64,000 nucleotides of DNA, taken from the NCBI RefSeq assembly GCF_013391805.1, contig NZ_CP058364.1, positions 2,919,501 to 2,983,500 of the forward strand, read 5' to 3'. Both the position numbers and the translations under genes were made by a program. The notes beneath the pieces were generated by a model. It did no database searches and had not been told where the DNA came from. It worked only from the letters and a program-made list of their open reading frames with translations. Position 1 is the stretch's first letter, and each line of letters opens with the position of its first letter. This stretch comes from Galbibacter sp. BG1 (GTDB lineage: Bacteria; Bacteroidota; Bacteroidia; Flavobacteriales; Flavobacteriaceae). Of the stretch, positions 55,030 to 63,822 are shown in pieces.

Positions 55030-55674
55030 ATGAAAAAAACAAGAAAACCAAAAAGAAATAACTTTTATACGAAAAATTACTTTTTTGTTTTAAGTCTCAT
55101 TATTTTAATTCTGGGCCTTATAGCCTTTTCAGACAATTATCTTTTTGATGTACATCAAGAGAGTAATAGCAACCCATTGTTCATTATTCATGGATTGATT
55201 ATGTTCTCTTGGTATATTATCATAGTAATTCAAACCAACCATATTAGAAAGTTGAATGTTAAAACCCATAAGAGATTAGGTATTATTGGTTTTTGAATTG
55301 CCATTTTAGTTATACTAAGCATTGCCTATTTAAACTTTATTGATGTTCCCTATTCCGAGCTACCATTTTTTGGAAAAGCCAATCGAATATTTTTTCCTGC
55401 TTTTATACTGCTCATTGTTTTGGCCTATGTAAAAAGGGATAAACCTGAATTTCATAAACATGCTATTTTTGTGGCGATTCTATTAATGATGGAACCTTTG
55501 CTGAGCAGGGTAGGCATGAATACTGGTACAAATGCGGCAGTTGTAGCGCCTTTAATATGGCTTTCCTTATGGGTGTCACTTTTTGTCTACGATATCATTC
55601 GTTTACGAAACCTGTATTTTTTAACTTATGCAGGTTTGATTTTTTGGTTTGCTGTGTATGCTATCGTGTCGTAA
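55030..55674 (+). pseudogene. Membrane protein gene with an in-frame stop
   Basis: A frame of 215 codons interrupted by a single TGA at 55294-55296. The reading before it has two membrane segments (YFFVLSLIILILGLIAF, then LFIIHGLIMFSWYIIIVIQ) and VKTHKRLGIIGF; after it four more segments (IAILVILSIAYLNF, ANRIFFPAFILLIVLAYV, and WLSLWVSLFVYDIIRLRN). The pattern FxHGxxMFSW...HKRLG resembles uncharacterised heme-oxygenase-like or DUF2306-type membrane proteins. Trp is a plausible original residue at the stop. Confidence 0.65.
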
Positions 55675-55992
55675 AAATAATACCCACAGAGGCAACTTAT
55701 AAATACTCAATTAATTTTATACTTCAAGTTAGTATAAATCCCTTTTTCAGGGTTTTTATAAGGAGATAAAACCAACCAATATGGTAAAACATGAGCAGTA
55801 AGCAAATTTTGTAAATAAAAATGTTGATAACATCACACAACCTAGATAAAATAAGCGAGATACTTCTTTAGATTTGAAGAAACAATAACTTCTTTGTTGA
55901 TATCTAGCCGTTTTGTTTGAATATAGGTAAAAATGGATATAGTGGTTTTCAATTAATTTAAATTAGTATTATATGATTTATACCATATTTAT
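55675..55992. other. Gene-free stretch before the IS element
   Basis: About 320 bp with no gene. A weak hairpin (AAATCCCT/AGGGTTTT near 55735-55758) could terminate the preceding gene. Confidence 0.35.
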
Positions 55993-56046
55993 TGGAATGT
56001 CTAATTTAGTTGGTACGGATTTATGTGATAAACTTAGATTTGTATT

Positions 56047-56325
56047 ATGAACAGTAAGAATTACGACCAAGAATTTAAAGCTACCATTCTAGAGCTGTTG
56101 GGTACCGGCAGAACGGTCAAGTCCCTATCGGATGAGTATGGTGTCAGTCAAGCCTCCATTAACAGATGGAAAAGGATGTCAAAAACATCGGGCAGTATAA
56201 ATACTTCTTTGGGAGGTGAAGAAAACCAGAGGATCAAAGCCTTGGAAAAAGAGCTGAAAGATGTGAAGTTGGAACGCGATATCCTAAAAAAGGCGGTAAG
56301 CATCTTTTCCAAGAGCGACAGGTGA
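56047..56325 (+). CDS. IS3-family transposase, orfA
   Basis: A 92-residue HTH_Tnp_1 protein (YDQEFKATILELLGTGRTVK, recognition helix EYGVSQASINRWKRM) with a zipper-like end (RIKALEKELKDVKLERDILK). Its stop overlaps the start of orfB by four bases (ATGA-type). Confidence 0.85.
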   Translation: MNSKNYDQEFKATILELLGTGRTVKSLSDEYGVSQASINRWKRMSKTSGSINTSLGGEENQRIKALEKELKDVKLERDILKKAVSIFSKSDR

Positions 56326-57212
56326 TATACGGTTTCATTAAAGACCATAGAGGCAGATTCCCTGTTGGAAAGATGTGCAAATGCATGCGGGTGAGCAAGA
56401 ATGCCTACTACACTTGGCTAAGGGCAGGCCAGGGCTGCAGGCCCAATAGTGGCCTGGATGGCTTAAAAGAAAGGATCCGGGAAGTATACCATGGCAGTAA
56501 CCGGATATATGGCAGTTCAAGAATCCAGAAAGTACTGGAAAGGCAGGGTGTGTTTTATAGCAAGTCCTACATTGCCCTTTTGATGAAAAAAATGGGGCTT
56601 AAAAGTATTTTAAGCAGGAAGTTCAGGGTGACCACGACCGATTCGGGGCATTCGTTCCCGATTGCAGAAAACCTACTGGGAAGGGACTTTACCAGCGATA
56701 GCCTCGGCGAGAAATGGGTATCGGACATCACATACATCAAAATAGGGAATGGCTGGAATTACCTGACAACAATATTGGATTTGGCGGACAGAAAAGTGCT
56801 TTCATGGGTCTTAAGCGAAGATATGACCGTAGAGAACACCGTTTACAAAGCATGGAGCCTGGCCAGAAAAAGAAGGGAAATAACGGACAACCATCTTTTC
56901 CATTCGGACCAAGGGAGCCAGTACGCCTGCCACAGAATGGTGTCCCTTTTTTACATGAGCCCTAAAATAACCCAGAGCATGAGCAGGAAGGGAAACTGCT
57001 GGGACAATGCCGTGGCGGAAAGCTTCTTTAAGACCATAAAATACGAATGCATCTATAGGCATAGCTTCAAATCGTACCTGCAGGCTTACCAAATTATTGA
57101 GAATTACATCCAATGGTACAACAACGTCAGGATACATTCAGCCTTGGACTTTAAAACACCAGCTGAAAAGGAGTTGGAACTAAAAATTAAAAAGATGTAT
57201 AACGTAGCATAA
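56322..57212 (+). CDS. IS3-family transposase, orfB
   Basis: A 296-residue DDE transposase: HTH_21 region (YYTWLRAGQGCRPNSGLDG), first D in KWVSDITYIKIGNGWNYL, second D in LFHSDQGSQYACHRM and E in WDNAVAESFFKTIKYE. All three residues are present and the gene is intact. Confidence 0.88.
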   Translation: MIYGFIKDHRGRFPVGKMCKCMRVSKNAYYTWLRAGQGCRPNSGLDGLKERIREVYHGSNRIYGSSRIQKVLERQGVFYSKSYIALLMKKMGLKSILSRKFRVTTTDSGHSFPIAENLLGRDFTSDSLGEKWVSDITYIKIGNGWNYLTTILDLADRKVLSWVLSEDMTVENTVYKAWSLARKRREITDNHLFHSDQGSQYACHRMVSLFYMSPKITQSMSRKGNCWDNAVAESFFKTIKYECIYRHSFKSYLQAYQIIENYIQWYNNVRIHSALDFKTPAEKELELKIKKMYNVA

Positions 57213-57254
57213 AAATAGTACCAAATTTATTAGGTAGTCCATATAGTTATTGGA

Positions 57255-57575
57255 TTGATCATTACAAGCGCGATTATTTATAATTCTTACACTTCAATTA
57301 TTCCTGAAAATTTTATCAAAGTGGAAAGTGAAATTTTATACTTTGAAGAAAGAATTAGATGGGAAACAAGAACTGGAGGAGATAGTGGACACATTGCAAT
57401 AGCAACTTATTACAACCCCATTATTAGCTATAGTTATTTAGGTTCTACATTTATATACAAACCAAAGGTAACAGCAAGCCTTAAAATTCCAGATTTTAAT
57501 ACGGATGTTGAAATTTTTATACAACCTGAAAATCCAAAAAACGCAAAACACAAGTATTCAAATGCAACTACCTAA
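57255..57575 (+). CDS. DUF3592-like protein, 5' end cut by the IS
   Basis: About 106 residues directly right of the IS: a membrane-proximal segment followed by IKVESEILYFEERIRWETRT, YNPIISYSYLGSTFIYKPKV and FIQPENPKNAKHKYS, which has the small-to-large beta pattern of DUF3592. Its first residues (IITSAIIYN) look like the end of a membrane helix, so the true N-terminus was probably removed by the IS. No start codon is certain. Confidence 0.5.
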   Translation: MIITSAIIYNSYTSIIPENFIKVESEILYFEERIRWETRTGGDSGHIAIATYYNPIISYSYLGSTFIYKPKVTASLKIPDFNTDVEIFIQPENPKNAKHKYSNATT

Positions 57576-57867
57576 AAAGTTTGTTAGTGCAACTGTACTT
57601 TTTAATTCTGACTATGTAAAATTCGACAACCTCGAAGAAACTTTGTCTTCAATAATTAGTCAACTTAGTATTAGTTCTCTGGTTTTTAATTATAAAAGGA
57701 ATGATAAGAAAACCCTCTTTGGCCAATTTGCTGTTTTTAATTTTTGGTTGGAATCAGAAGATAATAGAAAAATAATATTATTAGATTGTGAAATTAATCG
57801 TAATACCTTGTATGATTTTTTATCTATTTTAAATAAATTTTGTTTTGAAAAGAATATACATATCTAA
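57562..57867 (+). CDS. Small unknown protein
   Basis: A 101-residue protein from the ATG that overlaps the preceding stop region (14 bp overlap), which suggests translational coupling. Sequence: FVSATVLFNSDYVKFDNLEE, then SLVFNYKRNDKKTLFGQFAV and DCEINRNTLYDFLSILNKFC. Alpha/beta, no family recognised. Confidence 0.55.
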   Translation: MQLPKKFVSATVLFNSDYVKFDNLEETLSSIISQLSISSLVFNYKRNDKKTLFGQFAVFNFWLESEDNRKIILLDCEINRNTLYDFLSILNKFCFEKNIHI

Positions 57868-57897
57868 GTTCAAGGAATAAGTGCAAAATTAATATTT

Positions 57898-57927
57898 AAA
57901 ACTCTTGGGGCTAGCCCCAAGAGTTTT
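57898..57927 (+). terminator. 30-bp perfect palindrome, probable terminator
   Basis: AAAACTCTTGGGGC and GCCCCAAGAGTTTT flank a TA centre with no mismatch. It lies 31 bp after the preceding gene and upstream of the IS30 transposase. A stem this long with A and T flanks acts as a bidirectional terminator; it may alternatively be part of the IS30 end. Confidence 0.6.
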
Positions 57928-57953
57928 AGGACCAATTGTTATATTAATCTTGC

Positions 57954-58961
57954 ATGAAAAAATACAAACAATTGACCATCCACCAAAGGTATCAAATTGA
58001 AGCCTTATTGGAAACAGAAATCAGTAAAAGTGAAATAGCTATAATTATCGGGGTCGACCCCTGTACCGTTTACAGGGAGTTATCTAGGAACATTGCCAAA
58101 CGGGGAAAGACCGCTGGCAGCTATATAGCCAAAAATGCACAGCGAAGAGCAGATAACAGGCATAAAATGAAGCCCAAGAAATTACAGCTCACGGAACAGT
58201 TGAAAGAGCGTATCGCGGGTTTGCTCCGTTATGAAAAGTGGAGTCCAGAACTTATAAGCAAACGCTTAGCTATTGAAGAGGAAACCTGTGTGAGCCACGA
58301 GACAATATACCAGTGGATATGGAGCGTTAAGAAGAGCAAGAAAAAGGCAGATGCTAAATACGCTAAACTCTACAAAGATCTCAAGCATGGTAGCAGGAGG
58401 CAAAAGAGAGGGAACGCCAAGGATAAGCGGGGAGCCATTAAAAACCGTGTAGGAATTGACCAGCGCCCAGATGTGCTGGACCACCGTGAGCGTATAGGCG
58501 ATATTGAAGTAGACCTGATGATGGGAAGCAATCACAGATCGGCTCTTTTGGTAATGACAGACAGGGCCACATTGGTAACGATGATGGAAAAACTAAGTGG
58601 GAAAGAAGCTGGGGAGGTATATGAAAAAATGGAGAAGAGGCTCACCAACTTCAGTTCATCTTGGGTGAAGACCTTGACCTTCGATAACGGAAAGGAGTTT
58701 GCACAGCATCAAAAAATAGGAAGGCTCCTCAACGCAAAAACATACTTTACCAGACCTTATACATCACAGGATAAAGGAACCGTAGAGAATAGAATAGGTG
58801 TGATAAGAAGATTTTTTCCGAAGAAAACAGACCTGAGAAAAGTCTCAGAAAAAAGAATAAAAGAAGTTGAAAGATTACTAAATTACAGACCGATTAGAAA
58901 ATTTAATTACCAAAACCCAATTGAAGTCCTAAGAAACAAATGTTTTGCACTTATGGGTTGA
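57954..58961 (+). CDS. IS30-family transposase
   Basis: A 335-residue IS30 transposase: N-terminal HTH (LTIHQRYQIEALLETEISKS, then IIGVDPCTVYRELSRN), and DDE core with first D in RIGDIEVDLMMGSNHRSALL, second D in LTFDNGKEFAQH and E in SQDKGTVENRIGVIRRFFPK. All three residues are present. I could not fix the ends of the element; a weak TATTAAT-type similarity at about 57945 and 58975 is the only candidate repeat. Confidence 0.88.
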   Translation: MKKYKQLTIHQRYQIEALLETEISKSEIAIIIGVDPCTVYRELSRNIAKRGKTAGSYIAKNAQRRADNRHKMKPKKLQLTEQLKERIAGLLRYEKWSPELISKRLAIEEETCVSHETIYQWIWSVKKSKKKADAKYAKLYKDLKHGSRRQKRGNAKDKRGAIKNRVGIDQRPDVLDHRERIGDIEVDLMMGSNHRSALLVMTDRATLVTMMEKLSGKEAGEVYEKMEKRLTNFSSSWVKTLTFDNGKEFAQHQKIGRLLNAKTYFTRPYTSQDKGTVENRIGVIRRFFPKKTDLRKVSEKRIKEVERLLNYRPIRKFNYQNPIEVLRNKCFALMG

Positions 58962-58976
58962 ACTCAGCATATTAAT

Positions 58977-59072
58977 AATATTTTTGAAAATGACGGTTAC
59001 CAATTGGATAATAAAAATAAAGAAATTATTAGAAATCTTTACCGGGAAAATACTAATTATGACAACAAATAG
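58977..59072 (+). pseudogene. C-terminal gene fragment after the IS30 transposase
   Basis: Thirty-one codons ending in TAG (NIFENDGYQLDNKNKEIIRN, then LYRENTNYDNK) with protein-like composition, lying between two insertion sequences. Probably the tail of a gene disrupted by the IS30 element. No family recognised. Confidence 0.4.
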
Positions 59073-59170
59073 TTAATTGCTAATGCAACTCTACTCATAT
59101 GAATCCTCTCATATTTTTTAATCGCTTTGAGCTGGACTTGCAACAAAAAGTCGGACATTTTTTCTAAGAC

Positions 59171-60000
59171 CTATGCTACATTTTTAAATTGATAAAATTC
59201 TTGTTCTACTTCAAAAGGAGTTTTATACCCTAAAAAAGAGTGTAAACGTTTTCTGTTGTACCATATTTCGATATACTCAAAAATTGCAGTTTCAGCCTGC
59301 TCTATAGTTTTAAACTCACCATCATAAACAAGTTCTACTTTTAAGGTTTTAAAGAAAGACTCAGCTACGGAATTATCCAACAATTACCTTTCCTGCTCAT
59401 GGATTGGGTTACCAGAGAGGTAGATTTTATAAATGTTCTAAATGCTTTTGAGGCGTATTGTATTCCTCGATCCGAGTGAAATATTAAACCCATGTTTATC
59501 TTACGTTTGCTTACAGCCATTTTCCACGCAGGAATAATGGTTTGCTTGGTGTGCAGGCTTGTACTTAATGACCAACCGATTACTTGCCTGTCAAATAAAT
59601 CAATAATAGCTGTAAAATACAACCATCCCTGATTGGTTTGAATGTAAGTGATATCGCTAACCCAAGCTTTATTTAACCTGTCTGGGGTAAAGTTTCTGTT
59701 CAATAAATTTCTACAAACAGGGTATTTGTGATTGGAATCTGTGGTAGCCTTAAACTTCCTTTTATGTTTGCTCACCCAATTGTTTGCCTTCATAATTTTA
59801 GCCACTCTGCATCTGGATATACGGTGACCTTTGCGCTTTAGCTGTTCCGCTATTCTTGTGGAGCCATAACGCTGTTTGCTCAGTTCAAATTCCTTTTTTA
59901 TTAAATCGGTGAACAGGCTATGTTCCAATGCCCGTTTTGATGGACCAGCCGTGTACCACCTATAAAAACTGCTCCTACTTACTTTAAAAACTTTGCACAT
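59171..60000 (-). pseudogene. IS3-family orfB, inactivated by a single-base deletion
   Basis: The first 207 codons read normally with D in KAWVSDITYIQTNQGWLYF and D in LIFHSDRGIQYASKAF. At SMSRKGNCW the frame breaks; the other frame resumes with DNSVAESFFKTLKVEL, carrying the catalytic E. The gene has TGGAT where TGGGAT is expected, so one G was lost near 59382. Without the E in frame the transposase is inactive. Confidence 0.85.
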
Positions 60001-60032
60001 CCTCTCGATGGGGTATAAATGTTTGTAACTGG

Positions 60033-60329
60033 CTATAAATCCATAGACTTCCCATCGCTCTTGGAGAAGATGTGCACGGCCTTTTTTAATATTTCAAGTT
60101 CAAGCTCCTTTTCTTTAAGGGCTTTGCGTAATCTTTTAAGCTCTAGGCTATCATCGGGTATTGGTTTTTCAGGCTTAGGCAATCTAGCTGTTTTGGCTGC
60201 CTTGCGCCATTTGTATATCCTTTGCACTTCTATGCCCAGTTCGTCCGCTAATTCTTTGATGTTTTCTCGCTGATAACTTAACCGAACTGCTTGTTCCTTT
60301 AATTCGGGACTGTAATATCGTTTTTCCAT
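60033..60329 (-). CDS. IS3-family transposase, orfA
   Basis: A 98-residue HTH_Tnp_1 protein (YYSPELKEQAVRLSYQ, recognition IEVQRIYKWRKAAK) with a zipper end (KRLRKALKEKELELEILKKA). Intact, but its partner orfB is frameshifted. Confidence 0.83.
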   Translation of the reverse strand: MEKRYYSPELKEQAVRLSYQRENIKELADELGIEVQRIYKWRKAAKTARLPKPEKPIPDDSLELKRLRKALKEKELELEILKKAVHIFSKSDGKSMDL

Positions 60330-60380
60330 GTTTCTAAGATATTTGTTTTATAACCAAACAGTCTTAAATTTTATGTCCGA

Positions 60381-61340
60381 ATAAAGGTAGCAACTCCAGT
60401 GAATCAGGGTTTTGATGAGGGATACGAAGTGACCGGACATTATAACTATAAGGTATATCCAGAACAGGATATAACGGATCCTGAAGAATATTCAGCAGAT
60501 CAAATTACTAAAAAGACCATTGATTTTATGAAAAGGCAGGTGGAGAATGCTACTCCTTTCTTCGCGTATGTTCCTTATTATCTAGTCCATAAGCCTCTTC
60601 AACCCAAAAAAGTACACCTAAGACATTTCAAGGAAGAATTAAAGAATGTGGACGGGCTGGGTGATGACGAAATCAAAGTATTGGCAATGATCAAAAGTTT
60701 AGACGATTGTGTAGGACAACTAATACACTCCATCGAAGAAATGGGGATTGCTGAAAATACAATTATCGTCTTCACTTCAGATAATGGTCACTACAAAACC
60801 AACGGTAACTTATTTAACATGCCGTACAACGGTTATAAAGGGCAAACCTTGGAAGGAGGAATTAGGGTGCCTTATATTTTTAAATGGCCAGCTAGGATTA
60901 AAGAAAGTAGCGTGTCCAATGTACCAATAATACATGTAGACCTTTACCCAACTTTTTTGGGACTGACAGGTATAAAGCCAAAGGAAAGATATGTTTTGGA
61001 CGGAGAAGACATTTCTCCTATTCTCTTGGGTGAAAAAAAAGATACGGATAGGGATGCCTTAGTTTGGGAGTATACCAATTATGCACGGTACAACGAAAGA
61101 ACCAACAGATTTGCTTCTTCATGGGTAAATGTTATTCAGATGGATGGTTTTAAAATGACTGAAGATGTCGAAAACCAAAGTTACAGGCTCTTTAACCTTA
61201 ATTTGGATCCGTATGAAAATAATGAGGTTTCAAAAAAATATCCCAAGGTAGTAAATAAGTTAAGGGAAAGACTTGAATTATGGAAAGAGCAGGTGGGATA
61301 TGAAAAACCTATTTTAAATAGTAATTACAATCCAAATTAA
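60381..61340 (+). pseudogene. Sulfatase, C-terminal two thirds only
   Basis: The frame runs out of the IS edge and reads VATPVNQGFDEGYEVTGHYN, then PFFAYVPYYLVHKPLQPKK, VFTSDNGHYKTNGNLFNMPY and GGIRVPYIFKWPARIKESS, the central and C-terminal blocks of the alkaline-phosphatase-like sulfatase family. The N-terminal part with the metal-binding DD and the formylglycine Cys/Ser-x-Pro-x-Arg motif is missing, so it cannot be active. A GTG at 60399 is the first possible start. Related enzymes desulfate polysaccharides and accompany carbohydrate loci. Confidence 0.85.
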
Positions 61341-61493
61341 TATAATAATGGTGCAAACTTGTTGAATAACTTACTTTTTTGACGATTCTTAAACCCTTCC
61401 AAACGGAAATAAGACCTACTATAACGATAGAAATCCTAGTTTTGGAAAGAACATAATCAAACCAAATAGAATAAAATTAAAAACCTTGACCAA

Positions 61494-63248
61494 ATGATAC
61501 AAACTATACGTTATCTTTTTGTTGCCATTATAATACTAATTTTAGCCATTTCCTGTGATGAAGACGATGACAATACATCTGGTGGGATAGCTGTAGTGAA
61601 TTTTACTTTCGATAGCTTAAGGGAAGTGGAAAATGCCACCGAACCTATGCTCGTAAATCTGGGATTGGATAATCCCTATCATGGCGGCGGTAGTGTAGCA
61701 GTAAGTATTGAAGGTGGGGAGTACGGTACCGATTATACGTCGAATAAAGGAAGTGGAACATTTAATTTAGAGATTCCCGCCAATGCCCTTGTGGGAAGCT
61801 TTACTATTTCCCCCGTGGATAATGAAAATATAGATGGAAATAAAGAGTTGGTTATCAGTATAGGTGATGCCAAGGGGAATTTAAAGGTAGGTGATAAAAC
61901 TACTTTGAATTTCGAAATTATAGATAACGACAATCCCAATATCGCCTTGGTAGAGTTTGCTGAAGAAATGGTCTCAATAGATGAAAATAATGTGGAAGGA
62001 ACAGAGATTGTTATTAACTTCGATCAAGCCAGCACCGAAGGAGGAAGTATAACTATTGAAACTTCCGGGGATGCCGTTTTCAACACTGATTATGAAATTG
62101 AAGGTCAGTCATCGTCAAATTTTTCCATACCGATAAGTGCAGGGGCAACTTCTGCTTCTTTTTTGGTTAAACCTTTGGATAACGATGAATTTGACGCAGA
62201 TAAAAAGGTGAACTTTACTATTTCCGAGGTATCCGGTGGACTGGAACTTCGGACTGCGATAAATACGGAAGTAACGATTGTTAACGATGATTTGCCTTCA
62301 GTCCCGGTTATTGATTTTAGTTCGGAAAATGTGCTAAGCTTTACAGAGGCAGATGGCAATGCCACTATAAATTTCGACTTTTCTGAAACCACTAGCGAGG
62401 AGAGTACGGTAGCTATTAGCATTAGTGGCTCCGCTACTTTAGGTGAAGATTTTACCATAGAAGGAAGTACAAGCAATCCTTTTATGCTCGCTGTGCCTGT
62501 TGGAAGCAATGCAATAGCTGTTAATTTAGAGCTCTTGGAAGACATGATCGATGAAGATGATGAAATTATTACCCTTACAATAACCGAAGTTACCGGAGGC
62601 TTGGAAAAAGGACTTAACCTCCAGGAGCAAACATTTACATTGGAAAACGTTAGCAGCCAAACTGGCCTAGACTACTTGGAAACATTTGAAGGGTTTACGG
62701 GTGATGCCTTTTTGGAAGATATCGGTTATAAGAGTTTTGGACTTCCTGGTCAAACCGTTGGGGATAATCAGATACTGGATGCTAATAACAATAGCGGACA
62801 GTATAGCGACGAACAAGTCCCAACGGGTACTTCGGATAACGGACTTAATTTCTTTTACAATGCTGGTCAAGATGGCAATTATGAGGGGGATGGAATAGTT
62901 GATAATATATTAATTACAAGTGAATTGCAAGGGGCGGGAGATATAACGGTAAATATTGATGCGGCATACGCCTTTAAGAACCAGAATTCGGCAACCGTAA
63001 CTTTTTATTATTCGGAAAACTATGACGGCTCCGGAGCTTTTACGGAGAGTGAATGGGAAATTATGGGTACGGAAACGACCACCACTATGAACAGTGATGG
63101 ATTTGGAAACAATGCTTATAAGCGCGAGGATTTTTCCATTAACACCTCCGGGAATTTTTATATTGCAATTCGGATTACGCAAAACATAACTACTGAAAAT
63201 TACAGACTGAGATGGCGATTTGACAACATAAAAGCCGTTTCAAATTAA
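61494..63248 (+). CDS. Calx-beta-repeat surface lipoprotein
   Basis: A 584-residue lipoprotein (FVAIIILILAISCDEDDDN; acidic residues after the cysteine favour surface export in Bacteroidota). Three Calx-beta domains follow at about 30-150, 155-265 and 275-385, each with GTDYT/DFTIE and EDMIDEDDEIITLTI-like calcium-binding ends. The last 190 residues form a separate beta domain (DYLETFEGFTGDAF ... RWRFDNIKAVSN), resembling choice-of-anchor or cleaved-adhesin modules. It is 154 bp after the sulfatase fragment and probably belonged to the same polysaccharide-related locus. Confidence 0.75.
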   Translation: MIQTIRYLFVAIIILILAISCDEDDDNTSGGIAVVNFTFDSLREVENATEPMLVNLGLDNPYHGGGSVAVSIEGGEYGTDYTSNKGSGTFNLEIPANALVGSFTISPVDNENIDGNKELVISIGDAKGNLKVGDKTTLNFEIIDNDNPNIALVEFAEEMVSIDENNVEGTEIVINFDQASTEGGSITIETSGDAVFNTDYEIEGQSSSNFSIPISAGATSASFLVKPLDNDEFDADKKVNFTISEVSGGLELRTAINTEVTIVNDDLPSVPVIDFSSENVLSFTEADGNATINFDFSETTSEESTVAISISGSATLGEDFTIEGSTSNPFMLAVPVGSNAIAVNLELLEDMIDEDDEIITLTITEVTGGLEKGLNLQEQTFTLENVSSQTGLDYLETFEGFTGDAFLEDIGYKSFGLPGQTVGDNQILDANNNSGQYSDEQVPTGTSDNGLNFFYNAGQDGNYEGDGIVDNILITSELQGAGDITVNIDAAYAFKNQNSATVTFYYSENYDGSGAFTESEWEIMGTETTTTMNSDGFGNNAYKREDFSINTSGNFYIAIRITQNITTENYRLRWRFDNIKAVSN

Positions 63249-63267
63249 CCTTAATAATTAACTTAAA

Positions 63268-63630
63268 ATGAGAAAGACGATGAGAAAATGGATTTTATTG
63301 GGAATTTCAATAGTAGGATTAGTAACATCAAGCTATGCACAATCGGAAAAAATGAAAGAGAATGCCCAAAATAAAGTAGATGAATTAAATGCATCGATAG
63401 TAGCAGAAGATACCGATTTGGTACTTAGCACAGAGCAACGGGATCAGCTTTATAATGAATATCTTGAAATGTTGATGGATGTAAAGAAGGTTAAAAAATC
63501 CGGAGGTGATAAAGAAGAACTGAAAGCTGCCAGAAAGAAACACAATAAAGCAATTTTTGGGGATATTTTGACCAAAGAGCAGCGAAAGGCCCGTAGGAAG
63601 AATAAAAAATCTTCCGAAGAAGAAGAATGA
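63268..63630 (+). CDS. Small secreted charged protein
   Basis: About 116-120 residues with signal peptide (WILLGISIVGLVTSSYAQS); a start at the second ATG (63280) is equally possible. The mature part is highly charged and helical (KVDELNASIVAEDTDLVLST, then MLMDVKKVKKSGGDKEELKA), ending in a K/E-rich tail. Flavobacterial relatives exist as uncharacterised secreted proteins. Followed by a terminator. Confidence 0.6.
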   Translation: MRKTMRKWILLGISIVGLVTSSYAQSEKMKENAQNKVDELNASIVAEDTDLVLSTEQRDQLYNEYLEMLMDVKKVKKSGGDKEELKAARKKHNKAIFGDILTKEQRKARRKNKKSSEEEE

Positions 63631-63663
63631 TTAAATTTTAACATATAGTTAGTAGTTTTTGCA

Positions 63664-63696
63664 AAGTCCATGGTAACCATCATGGGCTTTTGTTTT
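63664..63696 (+). terminator. Terminator after the small secreted protein gene
   Basis: AAGTCCATG ... CATGGGCTT stem followed by T-rich sequence, 34 bp after the stop codon. Confidence 0.65.
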
Positions 63697-63822
63697 ATAA
63701 GGAATTTTGGTGGCTAATCAAATTTGCGATTAAACCGTTAAAAGCGAAAGGCTCCATTTGTTTATGAAGTAAATAAAGTTTAAATATTATCATTAAAGTA
63801 ACAATTGCTGGGGAGAGGTTTG

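Larger units (their letters stand above)
55993..57241 (+). mobile_element. IS3-family insertion sequence, about 1.25 kb, with TAT duplication
   Basis: Terminal inverted repeats start TGGAATGTCTAATTTAGTTG on the left and TGGACTACCTAATAAATTTG on the right (reverse strand). TAT directly precedes and follows, giving a 3-bp target duplication. Contents are intact orfA and orfB, so it may be active. Confidence 0.85.
59151..60380 (-). mobile_element. IS3-family insertion sequence with a frameshifted orfB
   Basis: Ends matched as TCGGACATTTTTTCTAAGAC at 59151 and, reversed, TCGGACATAAAATTTAAGAC ending at 60380. The contents are orfA and a broken orfB, both on the minus strand. No direct repeat is seen at the flanks. 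It adjoins the sulfatase fragment, so it probably caused or accompanied loss of its N-terminal part. Confidence 0.8.

Noticed and set aside
53069-55674. Selenocysteine or general TGA-to-Trp recoding
   Set aside because: Several intact genes in the window end in TGA, and no selenocysteine machinery or insertion element is visible; nonsense mutation is simpler.
57954-58961. Exact ends of the IS30 element
   Set aside because: Only weak TATTAAT-like similarity was found on both sides, so no mobile-element span is given.
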